DNA of 64,000 nucleotides from Shimia sp. SK013 (GCF_001292625.1 NZ_LAJH01000028.1:62001-126000), one strand, 5' to 3'. Positions 18,646 through 28,194 are shown, numbered from the stretch's first letter. A program made the numbers and translations. Notes: a model not told the origin generated them from the sequence alone.

Positions 18646-21569
18646 GTCAACGCCTCTGGTTCTGGATCATCGGTCGCGTCCCATTCGCCAAAGCGCGCCA
18701 ACTGATCGTAGTCGCTTTCGTCCATGTCCGAACGCATCGCGCGCCGCGCTGTGAAGCCTTTGCCATCGGTGAGGTAGGCCCCAATCAGGCGGGTAAATTC
18801 TTCCCAGACGGTCTCGGTTGGTGTTTCGCCAAGCGGCGCGGGCTGATCCTTGGGTTTAGGGCCGAGACCGATATAGATTGCATCCGCCACGACGGCTGGA
18901 TCGATATCTTTGAACGCGCCGCGCTCGGCCATTGCCGCCTCGAGCAGCAGCTGCTTGTCGAAGTAGGTTTGCTCATCCGCGCTGGGCGGGGCCCCGGTCT
19001 TGTAATCATAAAGGATCAGATCGCCTTCGGGGGTGCGGTCAAGCCGGTCGGCAGTGCCCGTCAGGGTAAAGTCGAGGTCATCAAGGTCGGCGCGGGCACC
19101 GACTTCGAATTCAATGGGTGTGGCACGCTGGCGGCGTTTGGCCTCCTCGGTGACTATGTGGTCCGCAATTCGATCTAGCCTTGCCTTCCAAAGCGCGCGC
19201 GCGGTGGGCCAGGGCACGTTTTGGGCAAGAACAGTCTCTGATATAGCCATCAGGCGTGCCCGTGTGACGAGCTGGTTCTCAGCCACGCTTTCCTTGATCA
19301 GCTGTTCCAGAATTTCGTGAACGATGATGCCGCGCAACAAAGCGTCAGGTGAGCGCATCAGCGGGTCAAGGGGTCGCAGGCGCAACACGTGCTTGGCGTA
19401 GACTGCATACGGATCGCGGATCAGACGTTTGATTTCTGTGACCGAAAGCCGCCGTGGCCGCGCCGCGGGAGGCGGTGTTGGCGATGGACGGGGCGCTGGT
19501 GGTGTTTCCGCGAATGTTTCAAGGGTATGGATGTGTTTGATCCAAACACGCCCTCTATTTCGCATATCTGCAAGTGCCTCTGGCCCGTTTTGGTCTGGAA
19601 GGCCTCCCAACAGATTGAGTAACCGATTGACCCATCGCGAGGGCACGGTTTCGGCTTCGTCTGAGCGGATGGCGCGCGTGATCCAGACCTCGGGTGCGCA
19701 GACAGCCTGTTGGAAATCATGCGCTGAAAGTCCGATGCGACGTTCCGGCAAAAGCAAACCAGCGTCGTGGCGCATTTTGCGATTTAGCCATGGATCAGGA
19801 CTTGGAGCCTCAGGCCAACTGCCTTCGTTCAATCCGCCAAGAATTACCAAATCAGCACCTTGAACGCGGGCCTCGAGCGTACCCCAGATCAGAATATGGG
19901 GATGACCCTCGTCTCTGTCGCGCACTTCTTCTCGGGCCAGAACCGCGCCAAATAAATCGCTGTAATCGGCGGCCGTGATTGGGCCCGCGACATGTGCGTG
20001 TGTTCGCAAGTCTTCAATAACCTGTGCTGCCTTGCGGCCCGCCCCCTCGAGCCACAACCCGCCGGATCCGTCTGTTTGGCCGGCCGCAATTTCCTCGCTC
20101 AACGTGATGTGTGCGGCGAGACGCTCTGACAGGTTTAAAGTACCCGGCAGTTCCTTGGCGCAAAAAGTCGATATGACCCATTCGATCCAGTTTTTGTCAA
20201 CGGAGTCTCTGGAAAGTGCGCAGGTCCTCAGGGTTTCCGGATCAGGATACGTCAGCGCCTGACGGCGTATCCAAAGCTCCAACTCACGGGTCCACAACAG
20301 ATGTTTGCCGCGATCTTTGTCGCTGTGTGTCAGCGGGTGCTTGAGGAGGGTCAGAAGGGCTTCGGAGGTCAATTCCCGCTGAAACAGGGTCGAAACGTGG
20401 CGCAAAAACCGCCCGGGCGGCGACAATTGCAACGGCTGACCCGCGCTGTCATCGGGCACAATGCGCCAGCGATCCAATGCGGCGCTCACTTGGCGGGTCA
20501 ACATCCGGTCAGGGCTAATTAAGGCGCAGATTTGCCCGTCTTCCGCCGATTTTCGCATCCGCGCCGCGATGGCGAGCGCTTCTTCGCGCTGAGTGGTTGC
20601 CTCGATCAAGGTAATTTCGCGTGTGGCCGTTTGCAGATCTCCGAGTTTTGGGCCTTCGGTTAGCCATTGATCGGTAACTGGTGCGGGGCGCATTGCCAGC
20701 GACACAAGTTGGTTGCGCGAGGGGTTTGGTGCGGAGCAAGGGTGCCATGGCGTGATTTGCGGCGGGGTGATTGACAGTGCGTCCATCAATTTTCGAAAGC
20801 GGAATTGTGGGTGATCTTCCGCCTCCAACGCGTCCGACATTTTCTGCCAAACGTTGGCTGGCATGTCGGTGTCAAAGCCCGGCAAAACAATAGCGCCTTG
20901 CGGTAGTTTTGCTACGGCCTGCATCAGCAGCATCATCGTGCCGCGAGACCCGGTGGACCCTGCGAGAATGACCGGATGCTGTGGCGGGACATCGGCCCAT
21001 TTTTTGGCGAGCCGCTCAATCGTAAGACGTTGGCGGGCTTCCTGCCCCGGTGCCGCCTCCACGTCGTCAAGAAAATGGCGCGCGATTGCAAAGAAATGTT
21101 GCGCGCGGGCCCAGTGGCCCGACTGATCCGAGACATCAAGGGATTGGATTGCGTCTACGTCCACACCTTCGCCGGCCATTTCGTCAAACAAACCGGCAAG
21201 GCTGTCGGCGAGGTCGTAAATTGAGGCGCGGGCTGCAAGGTCTGGCTGTTGTTCAAGTAGGCGTGTGATCAGTTGGATCAGCTCAAAACGCTGTCGCAAA
21301 GGTGATACGGCGGGAGGCAAATCCGCCGCCGCATCACGGGAGAAATCGCCGAGCAGGCGAATGCGCGGCAAAAGCATTGCAGGCCCGTCATCAAACAACT
21401 TCGACACCCGTCGCGCCATGCGGGTTGTGTTCACAATCACCTCGACGCGGGCCATATCCTCGGGTGGACGATCCGCCATGCGGTGGCATATTCCATTGAC
21501 CAAAACCTTGGGGAAATCCGCGCCCGGAGGGACGCCAAAGACGCGAGGGGGTTCGTCGAAATTAAACAT
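18642..21569 (-). CDS. addB: Double-strand break repair protein AddB (alphaproteobacterial type)
   Basis: Partner of AddA with an inactivated helicase fold and a second RecB-type nuclease domain. The 975-residue product begins FNFDEPPRVFGVPPGADF, typical of alphaproteobacterial AddB. It has LAGSTGSRG in the helicase-like part, LVILGGLNEGSWPEAPSPDPW, and near the C-terminus a nuclease core with GTADRLDR and ILYDYKTG. The four-cysteine iron-sulfur cluster of Bacillus AddB is not evident. It overlaps murU by eight bases. Confidence 0.94.
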   Translation of the reverse strand: MFNFDEPPRVFGVPPGADFPKVLVNGICHRMADRPPEDMARVEVIVNTTRMARRVSKLFDDGPAMLLPRIRLLGDFSRDAAADLPPAVSPLRQRFELIQLITRLLEQQPDLAARASIYDLADSLAGLFDEMAGEGVDVDAIQSLDVSDQSGHWARAQHFFAIARHFLDDVEAAPGQEARQRLTIERLAKKWADVPPQHPVILAGSTGSRGTMMLLMQAVAKLPQGAIVLPGFDTDMPANVWQKMSDALEAEDHPQFRFRKLMDALSITPPQITPWHPCSAPNPSRNQLVSLAMRPAPVTDQWLTEGPKLGDLQTATREITLIEATTQREEALAIAARMRKSAEDGQICALISPDRMLTRQVSAALDRWRIVPDDSAGQPLQLSPPGRFLRHVSTLFQRELTSEALLTLLKHPLTHSDKDRGKHLLWTRELELWIRRQALTYPDPETLRTCALSRDSVDKNWIEWVISTFCAKELPGTLNLSERLAAHITLSEEIAAGQTDGSGGLWLEGAGRKAAQVIEDLRTHAHVAGPITAADYSDLFGAVLAREEVRDRDEGHPHILIWGTLEARVQGADLVILGGLNEGSWPEAPSPDPWLNRKMRHDAGLLLPERRIGLSAHDFQQAVCAPEVWITRAIRSDEAETVPSRWVNRLLNLLGGLPDQNGPEALADMRNRGRVWIKHIHTLETFAETPPAPRPSPTPPPAARPRRLSVTEIKRLIRDPYAVYAKHVLRLRPLDPLMRSPDALLRGIIVHEILEQLIKESVAENQLVTRARLMAISETVLAQNVPWPTARALWKARLDRIADHIVTEEAKRRQRATPIEFEVGARADLDDLDFTLTGTADRLDRTPEGDLILYDYKTGAPPSADEQTYFDKQLLLEAAMAERGAFKDIDPAVVADAIYIGLGPKPKDQPAPLGETPTETVWEEFTRLIGAYLTDGKGFTARRAMRSDMDESDYDQLARFGEWDATDDPEPEALT

Positions 21570-22254
21570 CTGAGGCGCTCAGCATTTGTTCTGCGGACGT
21601 GATGCCGTCGGGGGACCCGACATCGCACCATTGCCCTGGATAGGGGACCCCGAACAGACGTCCCTTGGCAAGCATCTGGTTCCATAGGAGGTTTAGGGAG
21701 AACGCGTCTTCTTGGATGTTTTGCAAGCCGTCGGTTTTCAAGATCTGTACTCCTCCATAGATCACGCCGGGGCCGCGCGTGATGCGTCCGTCGGGTGCCA
21801 ACGTGAAGTCCCCCTGCCCTTTATGTCCCAGCGCACTCTTTTGTGGAACGCAAACCAACAGCGCGTCCATTTCGGCCGGCCGCCAGGCGCTTAGGGCAAT
21901 CTTGAACGGGTTCGGTCCCCGCCAGATCGCGTCAGTGTTTGACGTGAAGACAGGCCCGCGCCCCAAAAGTGGAAGCGCGGCGCGCAGGCCTCCGCCGGTT
22001 TCGAGAATGTCGGGCGATTCATGAGAGAGACACACATCCGATCCGTCAAAATGCGCGGCCATCTGATCGTGATGGTAGTGTGTGTTGGCGACAATCCTGT
22101 CAGGGCTGATGGCATACACATGGTCCAGTGTACGGTCGATCAACGCCCGCCCCTCGACCGGAATCAAAGGTTTGGGCGTGGACTGCGTTAACGCGCCCAT
22201 TCGGGTGCCAAAACCGGCAGCAAAGAGCATTACAGCGTTTGGATTGTCGCGCAT
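21562..22254 (-). CDS. murU: N-acetylmuramate 1-phosphate uridylyltransferase (MurU-like)
   Basis: Nucleotidyltransferase predicted to convert MurNAc-1-phosphate and UTP into UDP-MurNAc, bypassing de novo UDP-MurNAc synthesis. The 230-residue product has the glycine-rich loop LFAAGFGTRMG, the Lys in STPKPLIPVEG, and a VFTSNTDAIW metal-site region. It directly follows the sugar kinase amgK with a 25-base overlap. That pairing is the hallmark of the fosfomycin-bypass recycling route described in Pseudomonas and supports the function over a generic mannose-1-phosphate guanylyltransferase label. Confidence 0.88.
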   Translation of the reverse strand: MRDNPNAVMLFAAGFGTRMGALTQSTPKPLIPVEGRALIDRTLDHVYAISPDRIVANTHYHHDQMAAHFDGSDVCLSHESPDILETGGGLRAALPLLGRGPVFTSNTDAIWRGPNPFKIALSAWRPAEMDALLVCVPQKSALGHKGQGDFTLAPDGRITRGPGVIYGGVQILKTDGLQNIQEDAFSLNLLWNQMLAKGRLFGVPYPGQWCDVGSPDGITSAEQMLSASDV

Positions 22255-23249
22255 CTATTTTTCATCGACCTAAGGAAACTTGGGGTGGGTTCTGGCAAGA
22301 CTTGGCGCAAAAGTTTGGAAACCGGTGCCAGCGCCGGATGGTCGAGGTCACGCAAGAGCAGTCGGTACACACGCAGAATAAGGTCCACATAATGTGGCTT
22401 GCCGAAATGAAGACAGAGGCGAGCAAACACGCCCAGGATACGCAAATTCCGCTGGGCCCCGAGAACGTGATATGCGGCGTCAAAATCGACGGCATCCGCG
22501 CCGGTTGACGCGCAATATCGCGCGATCATCGCGGTTTCGATCTCCGGCGGTACATCGCGGCGTGCGTCTTGCAGCAGTGACACAAGATCATAAGCTGGGT
22601 GCGCGCGCTTTGCGTCCTGAAAATCCAGCACGCCGACACGCGCGACGCCGTTTCTCTGTGGCAACCAGAGCAGGTTTTCGGCGTGATAATCCCGGTGCAT
22701 GAACACGGTTGGCGGCGCGACGTGAAGGGGCAAAAGGGCGGAGAAGTGTGATTTGAACTCTGCAAAAGGGCTTTGCCAATCGGCGGTTCCGGCCATGGCG
22801 TACCAGCTGAAGGCGATGTCCGTCATATCGACCATGAGTGCGTTATCAAACGCATCCAGCTCGGGCGCTTGATGCGTATGAATGTGCACCAAAACATCTG
22901 TCGCACTTTCATAAAGAGGTATTTCGCGGGTCGGGTCATCGCTGATGATGCGCGCAAAAATGGCATCTCCAAGATCCTCGAGGATCAGGAAACCGTTGAC
23001 CTGATCGACGTCGTAGATCTCTGGAGCAGAAAGGCCGATACCCCTGAGATAGCGCGCCAGAGTACAGAAAGGACGCACATCTTCGCCCTTGTCAGGAGGT
23101 GCGTCCATCAGAATTGCGGTCGCGCCGTCGGGCTTTGCGAGCCTGTCGTATCGGCGGTTGGAGGCATCGCCAGCCACCATTGCGCGGGTTGCGTTTCGCC
23201 ACTCGGTTTTTGCCAAAAACTGGCCAAGAAGGTCAGCGCGTTCACTCAT
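22230..23249 (-). CDS. amgK: Anomeric MurNAc/GlcNAc kinase (AmgK-like)
   Basis: Aminoglycoside-phosphotransferase-fold kinase predicted to phosphorylate the anomeric hydroxyl of MurNAc or GlcNAc in cell-wall recycling. The 339-residue product has DASNRRYDRL and AILMDAPP in the N-lobe, VFMHRDYHAENLLW as the catalytic Brenner-type motif (HRDxHxxN), and GVLDFQDAKRAHPAYDLVSL with the metal-binding Asp. The ATG at 23249 overlaps tsaE by eight bases; four codons upstream is another ATG. It may also be labelled as a generic phosphotransferase. Confidence 0.87.
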   Translation of the reverse strand: MSERADLLGQFLAKTEWRNATRAMVAGDASNRRYDRLAKPDGATAILMDAPPDKGEDVRPFCTLARYLRGIGLSAPEIYDVDQVNGFLILEDLGDAIFARIISDDPTREIPLYESATDVLVHIHTHQAPELDAFDNALMVDMTDIAFSWYAMAGTADWQSPFAEFKSHFSALLPLHVAPPTVFMHRDYHAENLLWLPQRNGVARVGVLDFQDAKRAHPAYDLVSLLQDARRDVPPEIETAMIARYCASTGADAVDFDAAYHVLGAQRNLRILGVFARLCLHFGKPHYVDLILRVYRLLLRDLDHPALAPVSKLLRQVLPEPTPSFLRSMKNRCATIQTL

Positions 23250-23706
23250 AAGACAAAGCACCCAAAACGGATTCCCAACGTGGTGTGGTATAGGTTGGTG
23301 TCAGGATGCGGGAGCCCGGTGTTTCGCCGAGAGCGAAGTTTAGGGTCAACGCGGTGTCGGGTCGTAACTCCGCAAGTCTGTCAGGCCACTCAACGAGGCA
23401 AATGGCGTCTTCAAAAGCGTCTATCAGCCCAAGTTCGACAATCTCGTCCGGTGACGTCAGACGATACAGATCGGTGTGCCAGAGCTCTGAGTGTTCTATT
23501 TCGTACATTTGTACAAGTGTGAACGTCGGCGACGGCACGTCTTCTGGAATTTTTAGAAGGGATTGAATCAGGCTGCGGGCAAAGTGGGTTTTTCCGGCGC
23601 CAATATCACCTTCCAGCAAGAGCACGTCGCCGACTTGCAGCTTTGCACCAAGCTGAACCGCGAGCGCGGCGGTTTCATCGGCAGAGGAGAGAAGAATTGG
23701 CGACAT
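23242..23706 (-). CDS. tsaE: tRNA threonylcarbamoyladenosine synthesis ATPase TsaE
   Basis: ATPase that works with TsaD and TsaB to form t6A at position 37 of ANN-decoding tRNAs. The 154-residue product has Walker A GDIGAGKTHFAR, SPTFTLVQMYE, WHTDLYRL, and VEWPDRL near the C-terminus, all typical. tsaD lies about 16 kb away in this window. It is coupled to amgK downstream. Confidence 0.95.
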   Translation of the reverse strand: MSPILLSSADETAALAVQLGAKLQVGDVLLLEGDIGAGKTHFARSLIQSLLKIPEDVPSPTFTLVQMYEIEHSELWHTDLYRLTSPDEIVELGLIDAFEDAICLVEWPDRLAELRPDTALTLNFALGETPGSRILTPTYTTPRWESVLGALSYE

Positions 23707-23743
23707 GGCGCCACACTACCTGCCCTGCCTGTGCCTGCAAGCC

Positions 23744-25234
23744 TCAAGCGGGCTGGGTGACGTCACGCGTGGCTGACCGGCGGAACCTCACCAGAGTTGC
23801 GCCGCCGGCGATCGGCGTGAGAGCGACATCGACTAAGCCAAATGTCCGCAGCGCCAGTGTGCCGGTCCAGATTTGACGTGTGCCCTTTGATAAAACTGCG
23901 CTTCTGAAATCCTGCCAAGCTGGCGTGTCACAGACCTCTGATGCCCAAAGGGTTGTCGCGTCATGGATTGTGTAGGGCGCAAAGCTGGTGTCCGGATCCG
24001 CCTTCCAGAAACTGCGATAAGCATGGTTGCATAGCAGGTGTTCTCCGGATTGAGAAAACAGCGCAACCGGGTCGTCGAGTGCATCCAGAGCGGCGTGTGC
24101 GATGTCGATGTCCGACCTGAAACGCCGTGTCAGGGACATTTCCGCCGAGATGTCATCAAACAGGATCGCGATTGCGCCGTCCGGTTGCGGGCGTCCGGTA
24201 ACCCGGTAAGTTTTCCCAGATGGCAATTCCCATGTTTCGCAATACCCCCCCTGTTCCGCAGATCGTATGATGTCCGCGACGTGCTCTTGCCAGGGTTTAG
24301 AACTTTGAGGTTCCGGTGCAATTCGACTTTCTCGCAGGGCGTCAAAAAAAGCGGTGATTGTGGGGTGGTCCGACAATACGGAAGCAGGCAAGTCGGTAAG
24401 GGCTGTCAATGATGGGTTGAACAAGACCAACCGTCTGTTTCGATCGAATATCGCCAAGCCGGTCGGCAATTGTGCAAAGGTTTGCGAGAGCGTTTGGACG
24501 ATGCTGCGTTGGGTCATTTCGGCGCTAACGATGGTATTTGCGTCGACGGCAAAAAACACGGTGCCATGTTTCAACGAAACCGCAGTGACATCGAACCAAT
24601 AGGTCAAAGCCTCGGATTGTTGATCGATACCGACACGCCACGGGAGAGGTCCAGGTTTTTGGGCCGGGATGTCAAAAAGGTGAGGTGGTTTTTGCGCACG
24701 AACGTGCCCCAGGGACAAAGCAAAATTGTGATATGCGAAATTACACCAGGTGATTGCACCAGTGTTGTCGCAGATCCAAATCGGATAAGGCGCCCGCAAG
24801 GAGATCTCGGTTTCTATGGGTGGGCCGTCTATGTCAGAAATTTTTTGGCTAAGGATGGAAACACGTGCGACGTCCTGCCATTGGTCGATGGTGATAACAC
24901 TTGTGTCTTGGGCATTTAGGGGTGCGAGAACGGTGGTTTCCTGATCTTGCACGGTGCCTTGATTTGCAGGGAAGTCCGGGAAGCGTTCCGCCAATAGTCG
25001 ACGCAGGGCGCGCCAACTGTTTTCGCTTTTGCCTTGGCCTGCCAACAGCCTTAGTCCGGCGGCATTCGCCTCAACCATGACCCCATTTCTGTAAATAAAA
25101 ATGGCTTCGTCGCCTGAAATTTCGGCTTTGCCGTGCCGATGCTTGCGTGCGTAATATGTTGCCGCAGCCACAGCAGCAACCAGACCGCAGGCTCCCAAAA
25201 TAACAGAAAAAAAATATATACTCGAATCAAACAA
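23744..25234 (-). CDS. Membrane-anchored multi-PAS protein without an output domain
   Basis: Sensory protein of 496 residues. One N-terminal membrane segment (about 6-28) is followed by at least three PAS-like repeats (about 40-100, 145-235, 250-370 and 380-470), with segments such as FIYRNGVMVEANAAGL, PIWICDNTGAITWCN and LFSQSGEHLLCN. No histidine kinase, GGDEF, EAL or HTH region is seen, so it would signal only through partners. It appears to start at a TTG with GGGGA six bases before it; no in-frame ATG precedes the membrane segment. A CtrA-type box lies 49-64 bases upstream. Confidence 0.75.
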   Translation of the reverse strand: MFDSSIYFFSVILGACGLVAAVAAATYYARKHRHGKAEISGDEAIFIYRNGVMVEANAAGLRLLAGQGKSENSWRALRRLLAERFPDFPANQGTVQDQETTVLAPLNAQDTSVITIDQWQDVARVSILSQKISDIDGPPIETEISLRAPYPIWICDNTGAITWCNFAYHNFALSLGHVRAQKPPHLFDIPAQKPGPLPWRVGIDQQSEALTYWFDVTAVSLKHGTVFFAVDANTIVSAEMTQRSIVQTLSQTFAQLPTGLAIFDRNRRLVLFNPSLTALTDLPASVLSDHPTITAFFDALRESRIAPEPQSSKPWQEHVADIIRSAEQGGYCETWELPSGKTYRVTGRPQPDGAIAILFDDISAEMSLTRRFRSDIDIAHAALDALDDPVALFSQSGEHLLCNHAYRSFWKADPDTSFAPYTIHDATTLWASEVCDTPAWQDFRSAVLSKGTRQIWTGTLALRTFGLVDVALTPIAGGATLVRFRRSATRDVTQPA

Positions 25235-25282
25235 AGCAAATCCCCAACATTGGAGCGCCGGTTAAGCTTTGCGTGAGGTTGG

Positions 25283-25298
25283 TTAACAGCACGTTAAC
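25283..25298. promoter_or_regulatory. CtrA-type binding site TTAA-N7-TTAAC
   Basis: The segment holds TTAA, seven bases (CAGCACG), then TTAAC, an exact match to the alphaproteobacterial CtrA full site. It also forms a GTTAAC inverted repeat. It lies in the 84-base gap between regB and the PAS gene, upstream of the latter. Confidence 0.6.
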
Positions 25299-25318
25299 GG
25301 TGCGGAACCGGTCACAGA

Positions 25319-26692
25319 CTATGCTTCGACACGCGGGTTCTGCCCAAGGGAGCCGCTGGATGCGTTGGCATCGAATTTTGAGCGGAGCCAAACCACCTCA
25401 ACGATGGCGCCCAAACCATCTTCCTTGTGGCCCATTTCCTCGTTTGTGCCGTTTGCGAAACTCAGTTCGGCACCGGTACGTTCGAGCAAAGTTTTGGCAA
25501 TGAAAAGGCCCAAGCCCATGCCTTCGTACCCGGGGCGCTGCGACCGTTCTTTTTCTGAGCGTCGGCGGCGTATAAAAGGGTCGCCAATGCGGCCAATGAG
25601 GTGCGGTGGAAAGCCTTTGCCGTCATCCATAATTCGAACAAACAACCGTTCTTCGTCCCATTCGGTTTCGATCCAGACGGTGGTGCGTGCAAAATCAACC
25701 GCGTTTTGAATCAGGTTGCGCAATCCGTGCACGATCTCTGCGGGTCTTGGGATTTCCGGGCCATCGACCAAGCCTAGGTGCTCGAAAAAGATGGCCTTAC
25801 CTCGGTCCAAATGGGGCTCTGCGGCTTCCTCGATCACGGCGGAAAACGGCGCGCGGCGCAAGTGCAGGTCGTCCTTCCCTGCCCGTCCCATTGAGCGCAA
25901 AATATCACGACAGCGATCAGCCTGTTCGCGGATCAAGGCGGCGTCGTCGCGCAGCTCCGGGTTGTCGTCCAGTTCCTCCATCAGCTCGGAGCTGGTCAAT
26001 TTGATCGTGGCCAGCGGAGTGCCAAGCTCATGAGCGGCAGCAGCCACAACACCCCCCAGATCGGTGAGTTTTTGTTCGCGGGCCAAAGCCATTTGGGTGG
26101 CGGCCAAAGCATCCGCCATCGAAGACATCTCGGTTACTACGCGACGTGAATAAAGCGATGAAAACAGGATGGCGATGACGATGGCGCCCCAGTTTCCATA
26201 TAGAAATACATCAGGAATGCGCAGGATGAAGAACTCCTGCATGCGCAAAGGCAGATGAAAATTCAAAAGCAATGTGACCATCGCAATGGCAAGCGTCGCG
26301 ACGATCAACGTGGATCGCACAGAAAGAACCAAAGCGGAGACGGTAACAGGACCAACGACTAGGAAAGAGAAAGGATTGTTCAGGCCTCCGGTTAAGAACA
26401 GCAAAAAACCGAGTTGCAGGATGTCAAACAGGATCATGAACATGTTTTCGGTTTCGCTGAGCAGCTTGTTTTCCGGAAACACAAAAAGCGCGACAAGGTT
26501 GCCGATGACGGACACGCCGACAGCCAGGTAACAAAGGCCGTACTCGATTTCGAGGCCAAACCCGAATTGCGCTACCAGAAGGGCCGACACCTGTCCAACG
26601 ATGGCGATCCAACGTACCAGTATGATCGTGCGCAAGCGGATCCAATTGCCGCGTCGGTCACTGGACAGAAGCTCGGTCGAGAAATCGGTCAT
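25319..26692 (-). CDS. regB: Redox-sensing histidine kinase RegB/PrrB
   Basis: Membrane kinase that controls respiration, carbon and nitrogen fixation and, where present, photosynthesis genes through RegA. The 457-residue product has six membrane segments (about 20-180) with the quinone-binding GGLNNPF (102-108) in a loop, the phospho-acceptor His221 in AAAHELGTPLA, the redox-active Cys261 in ADRCRDIL, and a normal ATP-binding domain with IMDDGKGFP and GMGLGLFIAKTL. The ATG at 26692 is favoured over an upstream extension of 21 residues. It diverges from senC-regA across 84 bases. Confidence 0.95.
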   Translation of the reverse strand: MTDFSTELLSSDRRGNWIRLRTIILVRWIAIVGQVSALLVAQFGFGLEIEYGLCYLAVGVSVIGNLVALFVFPENKLLSETENMFMILFDILQLGFLLFLTGGLNNPFSFLVVGPVTVSALVLSVRSTLIVATLAIAMVTLLLNFHLPLRMQEFFILRIPDVFLYGNWGAIVIAILFSSLYSRRVVTEMSSMADALAATQMALAREQKLTDLGGVVAAAAHELGTPLATIKLTSSELMEELDDNPELRDDAALIREQADRCRDILRSMGRAGKDDLHLRRAPFSAVIEEAAEPHLDRGKAIFFEHLGLVDGPEIPRPAEIVHGLRNLIQNAVDFARTTVWIETEWDEERLFVRIMDDGKGFPPHLIGRIGDPFIRRRRSEKERSQRPGYEGMGLGLFIAKTLLERTGAELSFANGTNEEMGHKEDGLGAIVEVVWLRSKFDANASSGSLGQNPRVEA

Positions 26693-26776
26693 TTGGCGTG
26701 TTTTTCCCTTGAGTTCGCGTTTACAATTGTTAGGTCTCTGACACTCATCAATCAACTTGGCATTAGGAATGGTTTT

Positions 26777-27406
26777 ATGATGCGTACATTAGCAGCGGTG
26801 GCTGTATTTGTGGTGATCCTTGCTTTGGGCGGGATGTGGTTCGTGTCACAAACAAATTCCGATGACGATCAGTTCGCGCAATGTCGTCAAAGTCAGGTCG
26901 CAGGTGGGGCAGGTGCAATTGGTGGGCCATTCACCCTTGTGGATGGGGATGGCAACACCGTTACGGATGCGGACGTGCTCACTGAGCCGACGTTGATTTA
27001 TTTCGGCTATACCTACTGCCCAGATATCTGCCCGCTAGACGCAACCCGAAATGCTGAGGCGATGGATCTTCTTGAAGAAGCAGGGAAAATCGTCAACGGC
27101 GCCTTTATCAGCATTGATCCGGTGCGTGATACGCCGGACGTGATCAAGGAATACACGGGATACCTGCATCCTCGTATGATTGGTCTGACCGGGTCGGCAG
27201 AGCAGGTCAAGGCAGCAAGCCAAGCCTATCGCACGTATTACAAAAAACAGCTGCCTGAGGATGGCGACGAGGAGTTCTACCTCGTGGATCATTCGACCTT
27301 CAGCTATCTTACCCTGCCGGGGTATGGGTTCGTGGAATACTTCCGCCGAGACACAACGCCAGAGGATATGGCCAAACGCGTTGGCTGTTTTGTTGATAAT
27401 ATGTAG
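26777..27406 (+). CDS. senC: SCO1/SenC (PrrC) copper-binding protein
   Basis: Membrane-anchored periplasmic copper protein used in assembling the CuA/CuB centre of cytochrome oxidase and in redox signalling to RegB. The 209-residue product has an N-terminal anchor (about 4-23), then the copper ligands Cys81 and Cys85 in TYCPDICP and His172 in LVDHSTF. The gene has two tandem ATGs (26777, 26780); either may be used. It is followed 69 bases later by regA, and the regB / senC-regA arrangement is the classic one in Rhodobacteraceae. Confidence 0.95.
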   Translation: MMRTLAAVAVFVVILALGGMWFVSQTNSDDDQFAQCRQSQVAGGAGAIGGPFTLVDGDGNTVTDADVLTEPTLIYFGYTYCPDICPLDATRNAEAMDLLEEAGKIVNGAFISIDPVRDTPDVIKEYTGYLHPRMIGLTGSAEQVKAASQAYRTYYKKQLPEDGDEEFYLVDHSTFSYLTLPGYGFVEYFRRDTTPEDMAKRVGCFVDNM

Positions 27407-27475
27407 CAGTCGCTGTGTTTGACCCTTTTTGTCTGTCCGGCTAATACTGGATAAATACTGAAGGGAAGAGGCAAA

Positions 27476-28030
27476 ATGGCGGACAAAGAGCTGCCGGAGA
27501 TCGGGCCGGACAAAACACTACTTCTCGTTGATGATGACGAGCCGTTTCTGAGACGGCTGGCTAAGGCCATGGAAAAACGGGGTTTTGAAGTCGAAACAGC
27601 CGGTTCCGTTGCTGCTGGCAAGGCGATTGCGACTGCAAGGCCACCAGCCTATGCGGTGGTTGATCTTCGACTGGAGGACGGCAACGGGCTTGATGTTGTT
27701 GAAGTTCTTCGGGAGAAACGTGAAGGCAGCCGAGTGGTGGTGCTGACTGGATATGGGGCCATCGCGACAGCCGTGGCTGCGGTCAAGATCGGCGCGACGG
27801 ATTACCTGAGCAAACCTGCAGATGCGACGGATATCATGCATGCGCTGCTGAGCTCGGATGATGAATTGCCGCCTCCGCCAGAAAACCCGATGAGCGCGGA
27901 TCGCGTGCGTTGGGAGCACATCCAGCGGGTTTATGAACTGTGTGATCGCAACGTGTCGGAGACTGCGCGGCGGTTGAACATGCACCGCCGGACGCTGCAG
28001 CGCATTTTGGCAAAACGCAGCCCGCGTTAA
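27476..28030 (+). CDS. regA: Redox response regulator RegA/PrrA/ActR
   Basis: Global DNA-binding regulator phosphorylated by RegB. The 184-residue product has a receiver domain with the acidic pair in LLVDDDEPF, the phospho-acceptor Asp63 in VVDLRLEDGNG, and Lys near KPADATD. A proline-rich linker (PPPPENP) follows, then a Fis-type helix-turn-helix (SETARRLNMHRRTLQRIL). The length and residue numbering match characterised family members. It is convergent with the amino-acid dehydrogenase. Confidence 0.97.
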   Translation: MADKELPEIGPDKTLLLVDDDEPFLRRLAKAMEKRGFEVETAGSVAAGKAIATARPPAYAVVDLRLEDGNGLDVVEVLREKREGSRVVVLTGYGAIATAVAAVKIGATDYLSKPADATDIMHALLSSDDELPPPPENPMSADRVRWEHIQRVYELCDRNVSETARRLNMHRRTLQRILAKRSPR

Positions 28031-28101
28031 GGCAAAAACCGCTGTCTGCAATGCGTCGGTATTGCGTCTGTAACGCGTAGGTGCGGTTTTCACTGCCATC
28101 G

Positions 28102-28132
28102 AAAAGAAAACCCGGCCCCAAAAGAGGCCGGG
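28102..28132 (-). terminator. Intrinsic terminator downstream of the amino-acid dehydrogenase
   Basis: On the minus strand CCCGGCC (28132-28126) and GGCCGGG (28117-28111) form a perfect 7-bp stem with an 8-base loop followed by TTTTCTTTT. A second small hairpin (GCCCG/CGGGC) lies at about 28140-28155. It sits between the convergent regA and dehydrogenase genes. Confidence 0.8.
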
Positions 28133-28194
28133 ATAGGAAGCCCGCGAAACGGGCGAGGCTGGCACTTCGCGCGGCGCCAGCTGCTATTTGAAAA

